DNA of 33,208 nt from CAZNMF01 sp035547155 (GTDB lineage Bacteria > Acidobacteriota > Vicinamibacteria > Vicinamibacterales > SCN-69-37). Positions 19,277-27,242 of this stretch are shown here, in pieces. Below the pieces are notes generated by a model. That model did not search any database, had not been told where the DNA came from, and was given only the letters and a program-made list of their open reading frames with translations. Each line of letters starts with the position of its first letter. Position 1 is the stretch's first letter. Made by a program: the position numbers and the translations under genes. The stretch spans positions 1 to 33,208 of the forward strand of contig DASZVJ010000248.1 in the NCBI GenBank assembly GCA_035547155.1. Reading direction: 5' to 3'.

Positions 19277-19543
19277 ATGACCCCGGCGACCATCACCCTG
19301 CGCGTGCCCGCGGGCGCGCCGTTTCAGGCGCTTGCGGTCGCGGCGGCGTGCCGGTTCGGCGAGTTGTGCGGGACGCCGGCCGCCGAGGCGCCCGCGTTGG
19401 AACAGGCCGTGACGCGCGCGGTCGCGACGGTCGCGGGCACGGCCGATCATCTCGACCTGTCGTGCACGTGCGGACCAGCAGGCGTCGACATCGCGCTGTC
19501 GGCCGGCGGCCGCCATCAGGTCGTCCATCATCCCATCTCGTAG
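19277..19543 (+). CDS. Small uncharacterised protein, possible RsbW-like ATPase-fold remnant
   Basis: 88 residues, not recognised with certainty. The layout ITLRVPAGAPFQALAVAAA, then GELCGTPAAEAPALEQAVT, then DHLDLSCTCGPAGVDIALS resembles the strand-helix-helix-strand order of RsbW-type anti-sigma kinases (HATPase_c_2). The N-box position that normally reads like EAVTNAVEH is RAVATVAGT, without the glutamate/asparagine pair, so ATP binding is doubtful. It sits in the 295-bp gap between ribF and cysS, with a TAGAAT box 8 nt before the ATG and only 5 nt between its stop and cysS. That tight spacing supports it as a real gene. Confidence 0.6.
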   Translation: MTPATITLRVPAGAPFQALAVAAACRFGELCGTPAAEAPALEQAVTRAVATVAGTADHLDLSCTCGPAGVDIALSAGGRHQVVHHPIS

Positions 19544-19548
19544 ATCTC

Positions 19549-20961
19549 ATGCAGCTCTACAACACGCTGACGCGACGCGAGGAGACGTTTGCCCCGGCCG
19601 ATGGCCGCACGGTGCGCATGTACAACTGCGGGCTGACCGTGTACGCGCGCGGCCACATCGGCAACTTCCGTACGTTCGTGTGTCTGGACGTGTTGCGGCG
19701 CGCGCTGACGCATCAGGAAGGCTACGCGATCCGCCAGGTCACGAACTTCACGGACGTCGACGACAAGACGATCAACGCCGCGGCCGCCGCGGGTATGCCA
19801 CTACGCGAGTTCACCGATCAGTACATCGCCGCGTTTCGTGAGGACGCGGCCGCGCTCGGGCTCGAGCCGCCGGAGGAGACGCCGCGCGCGACCGACGACG
19901 CGAACATGCGCGCGATGGCGGACATGGTCCACCAGCTCGAGGCGCGCGGGCACACGTATCGATCCGACGGCTCGATCTACTACCGCATCGCGACGCAGCC
20001 GGACTACGGCAAGCTCGCGCACCTCGATCGCGAGGGGATGCAGATTGGCGCGCGCGTGGACTCGGATTCGTACGCGAAGCAGGACGCGCGCGACTTCGTG
20101 CTGTGGAAGGCCGCCAAACCCGGCGAGCCGACGTGGGACTACGGCCTCGGGCCGGGCCGGCCGGGCTGGCACCTCGAGTGCTCGGCGATGGCGCTGCGTC
20201 TGCTCGGCGAGCCGCCGATCGACATCCATGGCGGCGGCATCGATCTGATCTTTCCGCACCACGAGAACGAGATCGCGCAGGCCGAGGGCGCGACAGGGCA
20301 GCCGTTCGTGCGCTTCTGGGTGCACGTCGAGTTCCTGAACATCGACAACGAGAAGATGTCGAAGTCGCTCGGCAACGTCTTCACCGTGCGCGACATCCTC
20401 GACAAGGGCTATCGCGCGTCGGCGCTGCGGTACCTGCTGCTGTCCGTCCACTATCGCAAACAGTTGACGTTCAACTGGGACGTGCTGGATCAGGCCGAAG
20501 CGACGCTGACGCGGCTCGCCGACTTCCTCGATCGCGTCGACGGGATCGGCGGCGGCGACGCGCATCCGGAGATCGAAGAGCGGCTGGCGCGCGCGCGCGA
20601 GGAGTTCCGCGCGCTCATCGCCGCCGATCTCAACGTGCCGACCGCGCTCGGCGTGATGTTCGATCTCGTCCGCGAGCTGAACGCCGCGATGGATCGGCGC
20701 GAGGTGAGCGCGGCGGATGCCGCGCGGATCCGCGAGACGTTCGAGACGTTCGATCGCGTGCTCGGCGTCATGGCGCTGCGACGTGCGGAAGACGCGCGGC
20801 CGCCGGTGCCGATCGAGGAGATCGAGCGGCTCATCGACGAGCGCCGCCAGGCGCGCGCCGCCCGCCAGTTCGCGCGCGCCGACGAGATCCGCCGCGATCT
20901 CGACGCGCGCGGCATCGTCCTCGAAGACAATCCCGCTGGCACGCGCTGGAAGCGCAAGTAG
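19549..20961 (+). CDS. cysS: Cysteinyl-tRNA synthetase
   Basis: Charges tRNA-Cys with cysteine. 470 residues, normal length, starting at the ATG at 19549. The class I signatures are present: HIGN (near 36-39, the HIGH motif) and KMSKSLGN (near 268-275). The catalytic zinc ligands are the cysteine in YNCGLTVY, the cysteine in WHLECSAM, and the histidine and glutamate in FPHHENEIAQAE. The C-terminal DALR/anticodon-binding helical part ends with the family-typical IRRDLDARGIVLEDNPAGTRWKRK (split across the last 24 residues). The start lies 5 nt after the 88-residue gene, so it is likely cotranscribed. Confidence 0.96.
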   Translation: MQLYNTLTRREETFAPADGRTVRMYNCGLTVYARGHIGNFRTFVCLDVLRRALTHQEGYAIRQVTNFTDVDDKTINAAAAAGMPLREFTDQYIAAFREDAAALGLEPPEETPRATDDANMRAMADMVHQLEARGHTYRSDGSIYYRIATQPDYGKLAHLDREGMQIGARVDSDSYAKQDARDFVLWKAAKPGEPTWDYGLGPGRPGWHLECSAMALRLLGEPPIDIHGGGIDLIFPHHENEIAQAEGATGQPFVRFWVHVEFLNIDNEKMSKSLGNVFTVRDILDKGYRASALRYLLLSVHYRKQLTFNWDVLDQAEATLTRLADFLDRVDGIGGGDAHPEIEERLARAREEFRALIAADLNVPTALGVMFDLVRELNAAMDRREVSAADAARIRETFETFDRVLGVMALRRAEDARPPVPIEEIERLIDERRQARAARQFARADEIRRDLDARGIVLEDNPAGTRWKRK

Positions 20962-21020
20962 CGGCAATCGCGTGTAACGCGCGCCGCGCAGCACCGGTCG
21001 GCGTCTGCCACGTCGGCCCG

Positions 21021-21046
21021 TAGGGGCGGCCCTTGTGGCCGCCCGT
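21021..21046 (+). repeat. Hairpin repeat PE1 (REP-like)
   Basis: TAGGGGCGGCC, then CTTGT, then GGCCGCCC: a perfect 8-bp stem (21024-21031 with 21037-21044) and 5-nt loop. Same family as PE2-PE5. It lies 60 bp after cysS in the 239-bp gap before the PilZ-like gene, where I see nothing else. Confidence 0.75.
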
Positions 21047-21200
21047 CGCCGAGCCGTTCGGCCGACAGTTCTGCGGGAAACGCGCGTCTTTGTCGCGTTG
21101 TTCGGTGACTTGCCGACGCGCGTCCGCGCGCGATCCACGCCTTCGGTCTGGCACAGCGATTGCCTTGATGTAGTGCAGAACGCGCACGACGCTTCTCTCG

Positions 21201-21608
21201 ATGCCGAGCACGATGTCGATGTCTGTTTCCTCCTCGTTCAGCCGCCACCTGCCGTCGCGTCATTTGTCGCGGCGCGAGACACCGCGTCTCGAAGTCGAGG
21301 CCGTGCTGAACGGCCGGCTCGCGAAAGGGAATCTGCGGCTGATTCTGCACGACCTCGGCTTCGGCGGATTCGCGGTCGAAAGCCCGCTCGCCTTTGCCGT
21401 CGGCAGCATCCACGAGTTCCGCTTCTTCACCACCGACGCCATCGTCGTCTCGCTGCGCGCGGAAGCCGTTTATTCGCGATCGATCGGCCTGCGCGACGGC
21501 ATGGATCATTTCCTCAGCGGCTTCAAATACGCGCTCGGCAGCGACGAGGCCGAACGCGCCGTCGAGATCCTGCTCGACGTGGCGATGGCGCCGCTCAGGT
21601 TCGACTAG
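21201..21608 (+). CDS. PilZ-domain-like protein
   Basis: 135 residues. PilZ domains bind cyclic-di-GMP through RxxxR and a following D/NxSxxG motif. Here RHLSRR (near 19-24) offers arginines at suitable spacing, and LHDLGFGGFAVES (near 49-61) sits where the second motif belongs but has glycine instead of serine. The strand pattern LRLILHD, HEFRFFT, VVSLRAEAVYSR is PilZ-like, followed by a C-terminal helix. c-di-GMP binding is therefore plausible but not assured. ATG at 21201; later in-frame ATGs (21213, 21219) are possible. Array F starts immediately at its stop codon. Confidence 0.65.
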   Translation: MPSTMSMSVSSSFSRHLPSRHLSRRETPRLEVEAVLNGRLAKGNLRLILHDLGFGGFAVESPLAFAVGSIHEFRFFTTDAIVVSLRAEAVYSRSIGLRDGMDHFLSGFKYALGSDEAERAVEILLDVAMAPLRFD

Positions 21609-21763
21609 GGTTCTGGAGTTCCGGGGTTCCAGGGTTCCGGGGTTCGGGTTCCGCGGTTCCAGGGTTCCGAAGTTCCGAACCGAGAACCCCGGAACCTGAA
21701 CCCGGGAACCCGAACCCGGAACCCTGGAACCCTGGAACCCTGGAACCTCAGAACCCCAGAACC
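21609..21763. repeat. Repeat array F: large imperfect inverted repeat of GGTTCC / GGAACC units
   Basis: Starts directly after the PilZ-like stop codon. 21609-21676 repeats GGTTCC-type units; 21677-21763 repeats the reverse complement, GGAACCCT-type units. The RNA or single strand could therefore fold over the entire 155 bp, with GGTTC and GAACC pairing near the centre. 21735-21755 is identical to 8099-8119 in array C. The manD -10 box follows 7 nt later. Confidence 0.88.
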
Positions 21764-21770
21764 GACTCGC

Positions 21771-21776
21771 TATACT
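21771..21776 (+). promoter_or_regulatory. Putative -10 box for manD
   Basis: TATACT, then 6 nt, then ATG at 21783, leaving no room for a Shine-Dalgarno sequence. It is the clearest leaderless-type arrangement in the window. No -35 is visible because the upstream DNA is array F. Confidence 0.5.
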
Positions 21777-21782
21777 CACCGC

Positions 21783-22994
21783 ATGAAAATCGTCGACGCG
21801 AAGGTCTTCGTCTGCAGTCCGGGCCGCAACTTCGTCACGCTCAAGATCACCACCGACGAAGGCGTGACGGGACTTGGCGATGCGACGCTGAACGGACGAG
21901 AGCTTGCGGTCGCGAGCTATCTCACCGATCACGTGCTGCCGTGTCTCATCGGCCGCGATCCGTTCCAGACCGAAGACATCTGGCAATACCTCTATCGCGG
22001 CGCGTACTGGCGCAAAGGGCCGGTGACGATGACGGCGATTGGCGCGATCGACATCGCGCTGTGGGACATCAAGGCCAAAGCGCTGAACACGCCGCTCTAC
22101 AATCTGCTCGGCGGACGCAGCCGCGATGGCGTCATGGTCTACGGTCATGCGAACGGCCGCGACATCGAAGAGGCGGGCGATGCCGTCGCGCGGCACATCG
22201 ACGAGGGATTCCTCGCCGTGCGCGCGCAGGCGGGCGTGCCCGGCTTGCCGACGACGTACGGCGTGCCGAAGGACGGGAAACCGTACGAGCCGGCGGAGCG
22301 CGGTCTGCCGCACGAGCACGCGTGGTCGTCGGAGAAATATCTCGTCCACGTGCCCGCGCTCTTCGACGCGTTACGTACGCGATTCGGCCAGGACGTCCAT
22401 CTGCTGCACGATGCGCATCATCGGCTGACGCCGATTCAGGCCGGCCGTCTCGGCCGCGCGCTCGAGCCCTACCATCTCTTCTGGCTGGAGGACCCGACGC
22501 CCGCGGAATTGCAGGACGGCTTCCGCATCATCCGTCAGCACACGACGACGCCGATCGCGGTGGGGGAGATCTTCAATACCGTGTGGGACGCGAAGCAGCT
22601 GATTGACGAGCAGCTGATCGATTACCTGCGCATGACGGTCCTCCACGGCGGTGGCCTGACGCCGATGCTGAAGATCGCGTCGTTCGCCGCGATGCACCAG
22701 GTGCAGATGGGCTGTCACGGCGCGACGGATCTCTCACCGATCACGATGGGCGCCGCGCTGCACTTCGATCTCGCGATTCCGAACTTCGGCGTCCAGGAAT
22801 GGATGCCGCACAACGCCGAGACCGACGCGGTGTTCCCGCACGCGTACCGCTATCGTGGCGACGGTTACATGGTGCCTGGCGACGTGCCAGGTCACGGCGT
22901 CGAGTTCGACGAGAAGCTCGCCGAGAAATATCCCTACCAGCGTGCGTATCTACCGGTGAACCGCAAGCTCGACGGCACACTCTGGGATTGGTAG
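21783..22994 (+). CDS. manD: D-mannonate dehydratase family protein (enolase superfamily, ManD/RspA)
   Basis: Dehydrates D-mannonate (some members also D-altronate) to 2-keto-3-deoxygluconate. 403 residues, the classic ManD length, closely matching the family throughout: PGRNFVTLKI and GDATLNGRELAVASYL at the N-terminus, MVYGHANGRDIEE, TTYGVPKDGK with the candidate catalytic tyrosine, LLHDAHHRLTP (metal Asp and catalytic His near 210-212), FWLEDPTPAE (metal Glu near 236) and PIAVGEIFNT (metal Glu near 262). The C-terminus ends VNRKLDGTLWDW. It faces kdgK and eda across array G, and the locus makes a role in glucuronate or galacturonate breakdown very likely. Some ManD-like proteins have weak activity, so the exact substrate is inferred. 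Confidence 0.92.
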   Translation: MKIVDAKVFVCSPGRNFVTLKITTDEGVTGLGDATLNGRELAVASYLTDHVLPCLIGRDPFQTEDIWQYLYRGAYWRKGPVTMTAIGAIDIALWDIKAKALNTPLYNLLGGRSRDGVMVYGHANGRDIEEAGDAVARHIDEGFLAVRAQAGVPGLPTTYGVPKDGKPYEPAERGLPHEHAWSSEKYLVHVPALFDALRTRFGQDVHLLHDAHHRLTPIQAGRLGRALEPYHLFWLEDPTPAELQDGFRIIRQHTTTPIAVGEIFNTVWDAKQLIDEQLIDYLRMTVLHGGGLTPMLKIASFAAMHQVQMGCHGATDLSPITMGAALHFDLAIPNFGVQEWMPHNAETDAVFPHAYRYRGDGYMVPGDVPGHGVEFDEKLAEKYPYQRAYLPVNRKLDGTLWDW

Positions 22995-23184
22995 GGGACC
23001 AAGGGACCAAGGGACCAGGGACGAAGGGACGAAGGGACGAAGGGACGAAGGGACCAAGGACGAAGGGACCAAGGGACGAGGGACCAAGGGGCGAGGGGGC
23101 TAGCGGACGGACGAACCGGCGCGGAAAAGGGAAGTGATGTCCCTTCGTCCCCTGGCCCCTTGGTCCCCTGGTCCCCTGGTCCCT
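22993..23184. repeat. Repeat array G: inverted GGGACCAAGG arrays between convergent genes
   Basis: 22993-23095 carries about ten units of GGGACCAA or GGGACGAA, starting inside the manD stop codon. After a centre of about 45 bp with no units, 23140-23184 carries the reverse complement and ends at the kdgK stop codon. 23141-23169 matches array A (1-29) at 28 of 29 positions. The arms can pair, so a read-through transcript from either side would form a large hairpin. Confidence 0.88.
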
Positions 23185-24211
23185 ATCTCTGTACTCGTCC
23201 CGATCCGTCGCCGCCGACCAGCGCGTCGACTTCGGCGACGGTCACGCGATTGAAATCGCCGGGAATCGTGTGCTTCAGCGCGCTTGCCGCGACGGCGAAC
23301 CGCAGCGACGCTTCCGCCGATCTCCCCGTCGTCAATCCGTAAATCAATCCTGCCGCGAAGCTGTCGCCGCCGCCGATGCGATCGACGATGCGGATGTCGT
23401 AGCGCTGGCTGTGGTGGAAGTGCTGCGCGGACTCGTCCCAGAGAACCGCGCTCCAGCCGTTGTCGCTGGCCGAGTGGCTCTCGCGCAGCGTGATCGCGAC
23501 GAGGCGCACACCGAACTCGCGCGCGACGCGGCGCGCGGCGTCCTGATACGCGGCGAGATCGAGGTGGCCGCTCGTCACGTCCGTGCCGGCGACGTGCACG
23601 CCGAGCACCTGCTGCAGATCTTCTTCGTTGGCGATGACGGCATCGACACCGCGCACGAGCTCGCGCATCACTGCCTGGGCCTGTGACGGCGACCAGAGCT
23701 TCTTGCGATAGTTGAGGTCGACGCTGACGCGTGCGCCGGCCGCTTTCGCGGCGTCGATCGCCGCGCGCGTGGCGGCCGCAGGCGTCGCGCCGAGTGCCGG
23801 CGTGATGCCGGTCACGTGCAGCCACGCCGCGCCGCGGCACACGGCCGCCCAGTCGACGTCGTCCGGGCCGAGCTCGGTGATCGCGGACCGCGCGCGATCG
23901 TAGATGACCGTCGACGCGCGCTGGCTCGCACCGGCTTCCGTGAAGTAGACGCCGATGCGATCGCCGCCGCGCACGATCGCGTCCGTACGCACGCCTTCGG
24001 CGCGCAGTGCGGAGACGGCAGCTTCGCCAATCGCGTGCGCGGGCAGCCGCGTCACGTACCAGCTCTCGAGGCCGAATCGCGCGAGACTGACGGCGACGTT
24101 CGCTTCGCCGCCGCCGAACGTGGCGGAGAACACCGGCGACTGCAGGAAGCGCTCGAATCCCGGCGGGCTCAGGCGCAGCATGATCTCGCCGAAGGTGACG
24201 ACCTTCGCCAT
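23183..24211 (-). CDS. kdgK: 2-keto-3-deoxygluconate kinase (PfkB family)
   Basis: Phosphorylates KDG to KDPG with ATP. 342 residues. PfkB signatures are present: TFGGGEANVAVSLARFGL near 29-46 and DRIGGGDSFAAGLIYGL near 283-299, where the last Asp of GGGDS is the catalytic base. FTEAGASQRAS and VSVDLNYRKKLW are typical of KDG kinases. The ATG overlaps the eda stop by one base (TGATG), giving translational coupling eda then kdgK. The 3' end runs straight into array G. The next enzyme in the pathway, Eda, is directly upstream. Confidence 0.9.
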   Translation of the reverse strand: MAKVVTFGEIMLRLSPPGFERFLQSPVFSATFGGGEANVAVSLARFGLESWYVTRLPAHAIGEAAVSALRAEGVRTDAIVRGGDRIGVYFTEAGASQRASTVIYDRARSAITELGPDDVDWAAVCRGAAWLHVTGITPALGATPAAATRAAIDAAKAAGARVSVDLNYRKKLWSPSQAQAVMRELVRGVDAVIANEEDLQQVLGVHVAGTDVTSGHLDLAAYQDAARRVAREFGVRLVAITLRESHSASDNGWSAVLWDESAQHFHHSQRYDIRIVDRIGGGDSFAAGLIYGLTTGRSAEASLRFAVAASALKHTIPGDFNRVTVAEVDALVGGDGSGRVQR

Positions 24212-24870
24212 CACGCCTGCCCCCGCGCGCCGCGCACGTTCGCGACGATCCGGCGCGCGTTGTCCGCGATGACGGAGAACTGACCCGCGGCGATCGCCTT
24301 CGCGTCGAGCAGCGCCGTGCCGACGCCGACCGCCACGGCGCCAGCTTTGATCCAGTCGCCCGCGTTGTCGAGCGTGACACCGCCGGTCGGCATCAGCTTC
24401 ACCTGCGGCAGCGGCCCGTGCAGATCCTTCAGATAGCCCGGTCCGAGCGCGGTCGCGGGAAACACCTTGACGATGTCCGCGCCGGCATCCCACGCGTTGA
24501 GCACTTCGGTCGGCGAGAAGCAGCCGGGCAGCGCCGCGATGCCTCGCGAGTGCGCCGTTTCGATGATCGCCTGCCGGAACACGGGACTGACGATGAAGCT
24601 GGCGCCGGCGTCGGCGACCCGCCACGCGGTCTCCGCGTCGGTGACGGTGCCGGCGCCGAGGAGAAATCCCGGCGGCAGCGTCGGCGCCGCGGCTTTGATC
24701 AGGTCCGCGGCGCCGGGCACGGTCATCGTGACCTCGAGCGCGCGAACGCCGCCGTCGATCAGCGCCGCGATGATGTCGGGAACTTTCGACGCGTCCTGCA
24801 GACGAATGATGGCGACGACGCCGGCGTCCTCGAGTCCGGCAACGGTGGCTTTGCGAAGAGTGGCAGTCAT
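24211..24870 (-). CDS. eda: KHG/KDPG aldolase
   Basis: Cleaves 2-keto-3-deoxy-6-phosphogluconate to pyruvate and glyceraldehyde-3-phosphate. 219 residues with the family blocks VVAIIRLQDA, GVRALEVTMTVPGA (Glu near 45), GAGTVTDAETA, and the Schiff-base lysine in DIVKVFPATALGPGYLKDL (near 132). KLMPTGGVTLDNAGDW is also typical. It is the middle gene of the minus-strand group KduI-like, eda, kdgK; it starts 19 bp after the cupin gene and is coupled to kdgK. Confidence 0.94.
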   Translation of the reverse strand: MTATLRKATVAGLEDAGVVAIIRLQDASKVPDIIAALIDGGVRALEVTMTVPGAADLIKAAAPTLPPGFLLGAGTVTDAETAWRVADAGASFIVSPVFRQAIIETAHSRGIAALPGCFSPTEVLNAWDAGADIVKVFPATALGPGYLKDLHGPLPQVKLMPTGGVTLDNAGDWIKAGAVAVGVGTALLDAKAIAAGQFSVIADNARRIVANVRGARGQA

Positions 24871-24889
24871 CGAGCGAAGATCTCCTGTG

Positions 24890-25669
24890 TCATTTCGCGG
24901 CCCCGGCCGCCGAAGCCGCGCGCCGATCGGCTGACTCCTGGACGGTGCCGAGCATCCACAGCATACCGAGTGCCGCGTCCGGCGTCAGGTCGCCGGCGCG
25001 CCATCGATGCGGACCGAGCACGACGTCGCCCGCGCGGACGATCGGATCGCCGGTCATCGCATTGGCGCCGTCGCATTCGATGTGAACGCTCGACGTGCCC
25101 TCGGGCAGACGGACGTACAGGCACGCGACGTCGGCGTCGGCCGACGCAAGCCTGGCCACGGCCGGCGGCGCCAGCGGTTCGCCGGCGGCGAGGCCGACGA
25201 TCAACCGGCCGGTGCTGCCGGCATCACCAAGCAGCACGCGCGCGCTGGACGAGGTGGCCAGACGCAGCCGGTGGGCGCTCGTATCGATCGGGCGATCGGT
25301 CTGATAAGGCACGTGCTGCAGCGGATAGCGCTCGTCGACCGGTGCCGAAACTTCCGCGACGTCGATGCCTGCGACACCGCCCGCGACCATGAAGTGCACC
25401 TCACGCGGGACGTAGACGAGATCGTACGGCGACACGTGGAAGCGCTCCGTGCCGGCGCGGATCACGCCGCTGCCGCCGAGGCAGACGAGCGCCGTCTCGT
25501 AGCGGCCCGGATCGACGCGCACCGGCGGCGCGTGCGGCGCCAGCCGCACGCGGCCGTAGTGCAGCACGCGCAGCGGCCCGAGACCGGGCGCGACCGAGCG
25601 CGTGCGACCGGGCTCGCGATCCGTGCCGCGGACAATCCACGTCCGGCTCGTGACAGGCTCGAGGGTCAG
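24890..25669 (-). CDS. KduI/IolB-like cupin, probably with a CTG start
   Basis: Bicupin of the KduI/IolB group (uronate or deoxyglucuronate isomerases). 225 residues from the first conventional start, GTG at 25567, or 259 from the CTG at 25669, which has GGAG 8 nt upstream and a TAGAAT box before it. The added segment (SVAPGLGPLRVLHYGRVRLA) aligns with the N-terminal strand of IolB, and no ATG, GTG or TTG exists between 25567 and the upstream in-frame stop, so I prefer CTG. The first cupin is well kept (YETALVCLGGSG, SPYDLVYVPRE). The second lacks the metal ligands of KduI: the HTHExR position reads PLAPPAVARLASADAD, leaving only GPHRW. It may be an inactive or altered isomerase. It heads the operon with eda and kdgK. 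Confidence 0.68.
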   Translation of the reverse strand: MTLEPVTSRTWIVRGTDREPGRTRSVAPGLGPLRVLHYGRVRLAPHAPPVRVDPGRYETALVCLGGSGVIRAGTERFHVSPYDLVYVPREVHFMVAGGVAGIDVAEVSAPVDERYPLQHVPYQTDRPIDTSAHRLRLATSSSARVLLGDAGSTGRLIVGLAAGEPLAPPAVARLASADADVACLYVRLPEGTSSVHIECDGANAMTGDPIVRAGDVVLGPHRWRAGDLTPDAALGMLWMLGTVQESADRRAASAAGAAK

Positions 25670-25690
25670 ACTGTCGTCTCCGTGAGGGAC

Positions 25691-25696
25691 ATTCTA
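25691..25696 (-). promoter_or_regulatory. Putative -10 box for the KduI-like/eda/kdgK operon
   Basis: The minus strand reads TAGAAT. Transcription starting about 7 nt later would give a short leader holding GGAG (25678-25681), 8 nt before the CTG at 25669. Confidence 0.4.
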
Positions 25697-25711
25697 TTTC
25701 GGGCTGCGGCA

Positions 25712-25737
25712 GGCGGGCGGCCCCTTGTGGCGGCCCG
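25712..25737 (+). repeat. Hairpin repeat PE2 (REP-like)
   Basis: GGGCGGCC (25715-25722) and GGCGGCCC (25729-25736) pair with a single G-G mismatch around the loop CCTTGT. Same family as PE1 and PE3-PE5. It lies in the divergent gap between the KduI-like and GH28 genes. Confidence 0.7.
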
Positions 25738-25744
25738 TTAGCGT

Positions 25745-25794
25745 CAGTCCGTCGTCCGTCGTCCGTCGTTCGTCGTCCGTCGCCCATCGCCCGC
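25745..25794. repeat. Repeat array H (CCGTCGT units)
   Basis: About seven heptamers of CCGTCGT or close variants upstream of the GH28 gene. 25778-25794 is identical over 17 nt to 32536-32552 between hairpins PE4 and PE5. Confidence 0.8.
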
Positions 25795-25800
25795 CCGTGA

Positions 25801-25806
25801 TATACC
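25801..25806 (+). promoter_or_regulatory. Putative -10 box for the GH28 gene
   Basis: TATACC (TANNNC, so imperfect) is followed by 9 nt and then the ATG at 25816. No Shine-Dalgarno sequence. Confidence 0.35.
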
Positions 25807-25815
25807 CCTCGCACC

Positions 25816-27231
25816 ATGGCGTCGATATCCAGGCGCGTATTCATCGGTGCGGCGGTGGCGATGGCCGGCGCGCCGGCCGTCGCGGCACGGACCGTACGCG
25901 CGGTAGTGCAGGATGCGGCGCGCGTCGGCTGGGATCATGCCGACGCGATCGTCAAGCGCATCCGCGCGCCGCGGTTTCCGGATCGCGACTTTCCGATCAC
26001 GTCGTACGGCGCGAGGCCCGGTGCGTCGAACGACGCGACGGACGCGATCCGCCAGGCCATTGCCGCGTGCCGCGACGCGGGCGGCGGTCGCGTGCGTGTG
26101 CCGGCCGGCACGTTTCACACGGGCGCGATTCATCTCGCGAGCGGCGTCAATCTGCACCTCGACGAAGGCGCGACGCTCGCGTTCTCGACCGATCCTCGCG
26201 CGTACCTGCCGCGGGTCCTCACGCGGTTCGAAGGCCTCGAGCTGATGGGCTATTCGCCGCTCATCTACGCGATCGACGCGCACGACGTCGCGATCACCGG
26301 TCGCGGCACGCTCGACGGACAGGCGGGCCCAGACGTGTGGTGGCCATGGAAGGGCGGCGCGACCGGGCCGAATCAAACGGCCGCACGCGCGCGGCTCGTC
26401 GAGATGGCCGCCGCTGGCGTGCCGGTCGAGCAGCGCGTATTCGGCGAAGGCAGTTATCTGCGGCCGAACTTCATCCAGCCGTACCGCTGCCACAACGTGC
26501 TCGTCGAAGACGTGACGATCGTCAACTCGCCGATGTGGGAAATCCATCCCGTGCTCTCGTCGAACGTCATCGTCCGCGGCGTGCAGATCCGCAGCCACGG
26601 GCCGAACAACGACGGCTGCAATCCCGAGTCGTGCCACGACGTCCTCATCGAGCGCTGCACGTTCGACACGGGCGACGACTGCATCGCGCTCAAGTCCGGC
26701 CGGAACGACGATGGCCGACGGCTGCACACGCCGGTGGAGGACGTCGTCATTCGCGACTGTGTGATGAAGGATGGCCACGGCGGCGTCGTGATCGGCAGCG
26801 AGATCTCGGGCGGTGCGCGCCGCATCTTCGCCGAGCGCTGCCGCATGGACAGCCCGCGGCTCGATCGCGTCCTGCGGTTCAAGACCAACTCCGTGCGCGG
26901 CGGCACGATCGAGCACGTCTATCTGCGGGACATCACCGTCGGGCAGGTGGCGGAGGCGATCGTCACGGCCGATTTCTACTACGAGGAAGGCGACACGGGA
27001 TCGTTCACGCCGGTGCTGCGCGACGTCGAGGTCCGGCGCGTGACGAGCCGGCAGAGCCGCTACGCGTTGCTGCTGCGCGGCTACGCGCGCGCGCCGATCA
27101 CGGACGTGCGCGTCGTCGACTGCACCTTCGACGGCGTGCGCGAAGACGACCGGCTCGAAGGCGTCAGGGACCTCGAGCTGCGCGACGTCCGTGTCAACGG
27201 GACGCGCAGGTCAGGACGTATTAGCAGGTAA
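25816..27231 (+). CDS. Tat-exported GH28 polygalacturonase
   Basis: Glycoside hydrolase that cuts alpha-1,4-galacturonan in pectin, releasing galacturonate outside the cytoplasm. 471 residues. The twin-arginine signal SRRVFIGAAVAMAGA (residues 5-19) precedes AVAA. A pectate-lyase-type beta helix starts at FPITSYGARPGASNDATDA. The four GH28 motifs are present: NSPMWEIHPV (family NTD/NSP), GPNNDGCNPE and DTGDDCIALKSG (catalytic aspartates), GHGGVVIGSE (His) and LRFKTN (the RIK position). Exo or endo action cannot be told from sequence alone; SDVR-type exo enzymes often share the CxNPES form seen here. It is divergent from the KduI-like operon and upstream of the GntR operon. Confidence 0.93.
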   Translation: MASISRRVFIGAAVAMAGAPAVAARTVRAVVQDAARVGWDHADAIVKRIRAPRFPDRDFPITSYGARPGASNDATDAIRQAIAACRDAGGGRVRVPAGTFHTGAIHLASGVNLHLDEGATLAFSTDPRAYLPRVLTRFEGLELMGYSPLIYAIDAHDVAITGRGTLDGQAGPDVWWPWKGGATGPNQTAARARLVEMAAAGVPVEQRVFGEGSYLRPNFIQPYRCHNVLVEDVTIVNSPMWEIHPVLSSNVIVRGVQIRSHGPNNDGCNPESCHDVLIERCTFDTGDDCIALKSGRNDDGRRLHTPVEDVVIRDCVMKDGHGGVVIGSEISGGARRIFAERCRMDSPRLDRVLRFKTNSVRGGTIEHVYLRDITVGQVAEAIVTADFYYEEGDTGSFTPVLRDVEVRRVTSRQSRYALLLRGYARAPITDVRVVDCTFDGVREDDRLEGVRDLELRDVRVNGTRRSGRISR

Positions 27232-27242
27232 GTGCGCTTTCC

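Noticed and set aside
22993..23184. CRISPR array
   Set aside because: Units are 8-12 bp with no unique spacers, arranged as an inverted pair, and no cas genes are present; the same holds for the other arrays.
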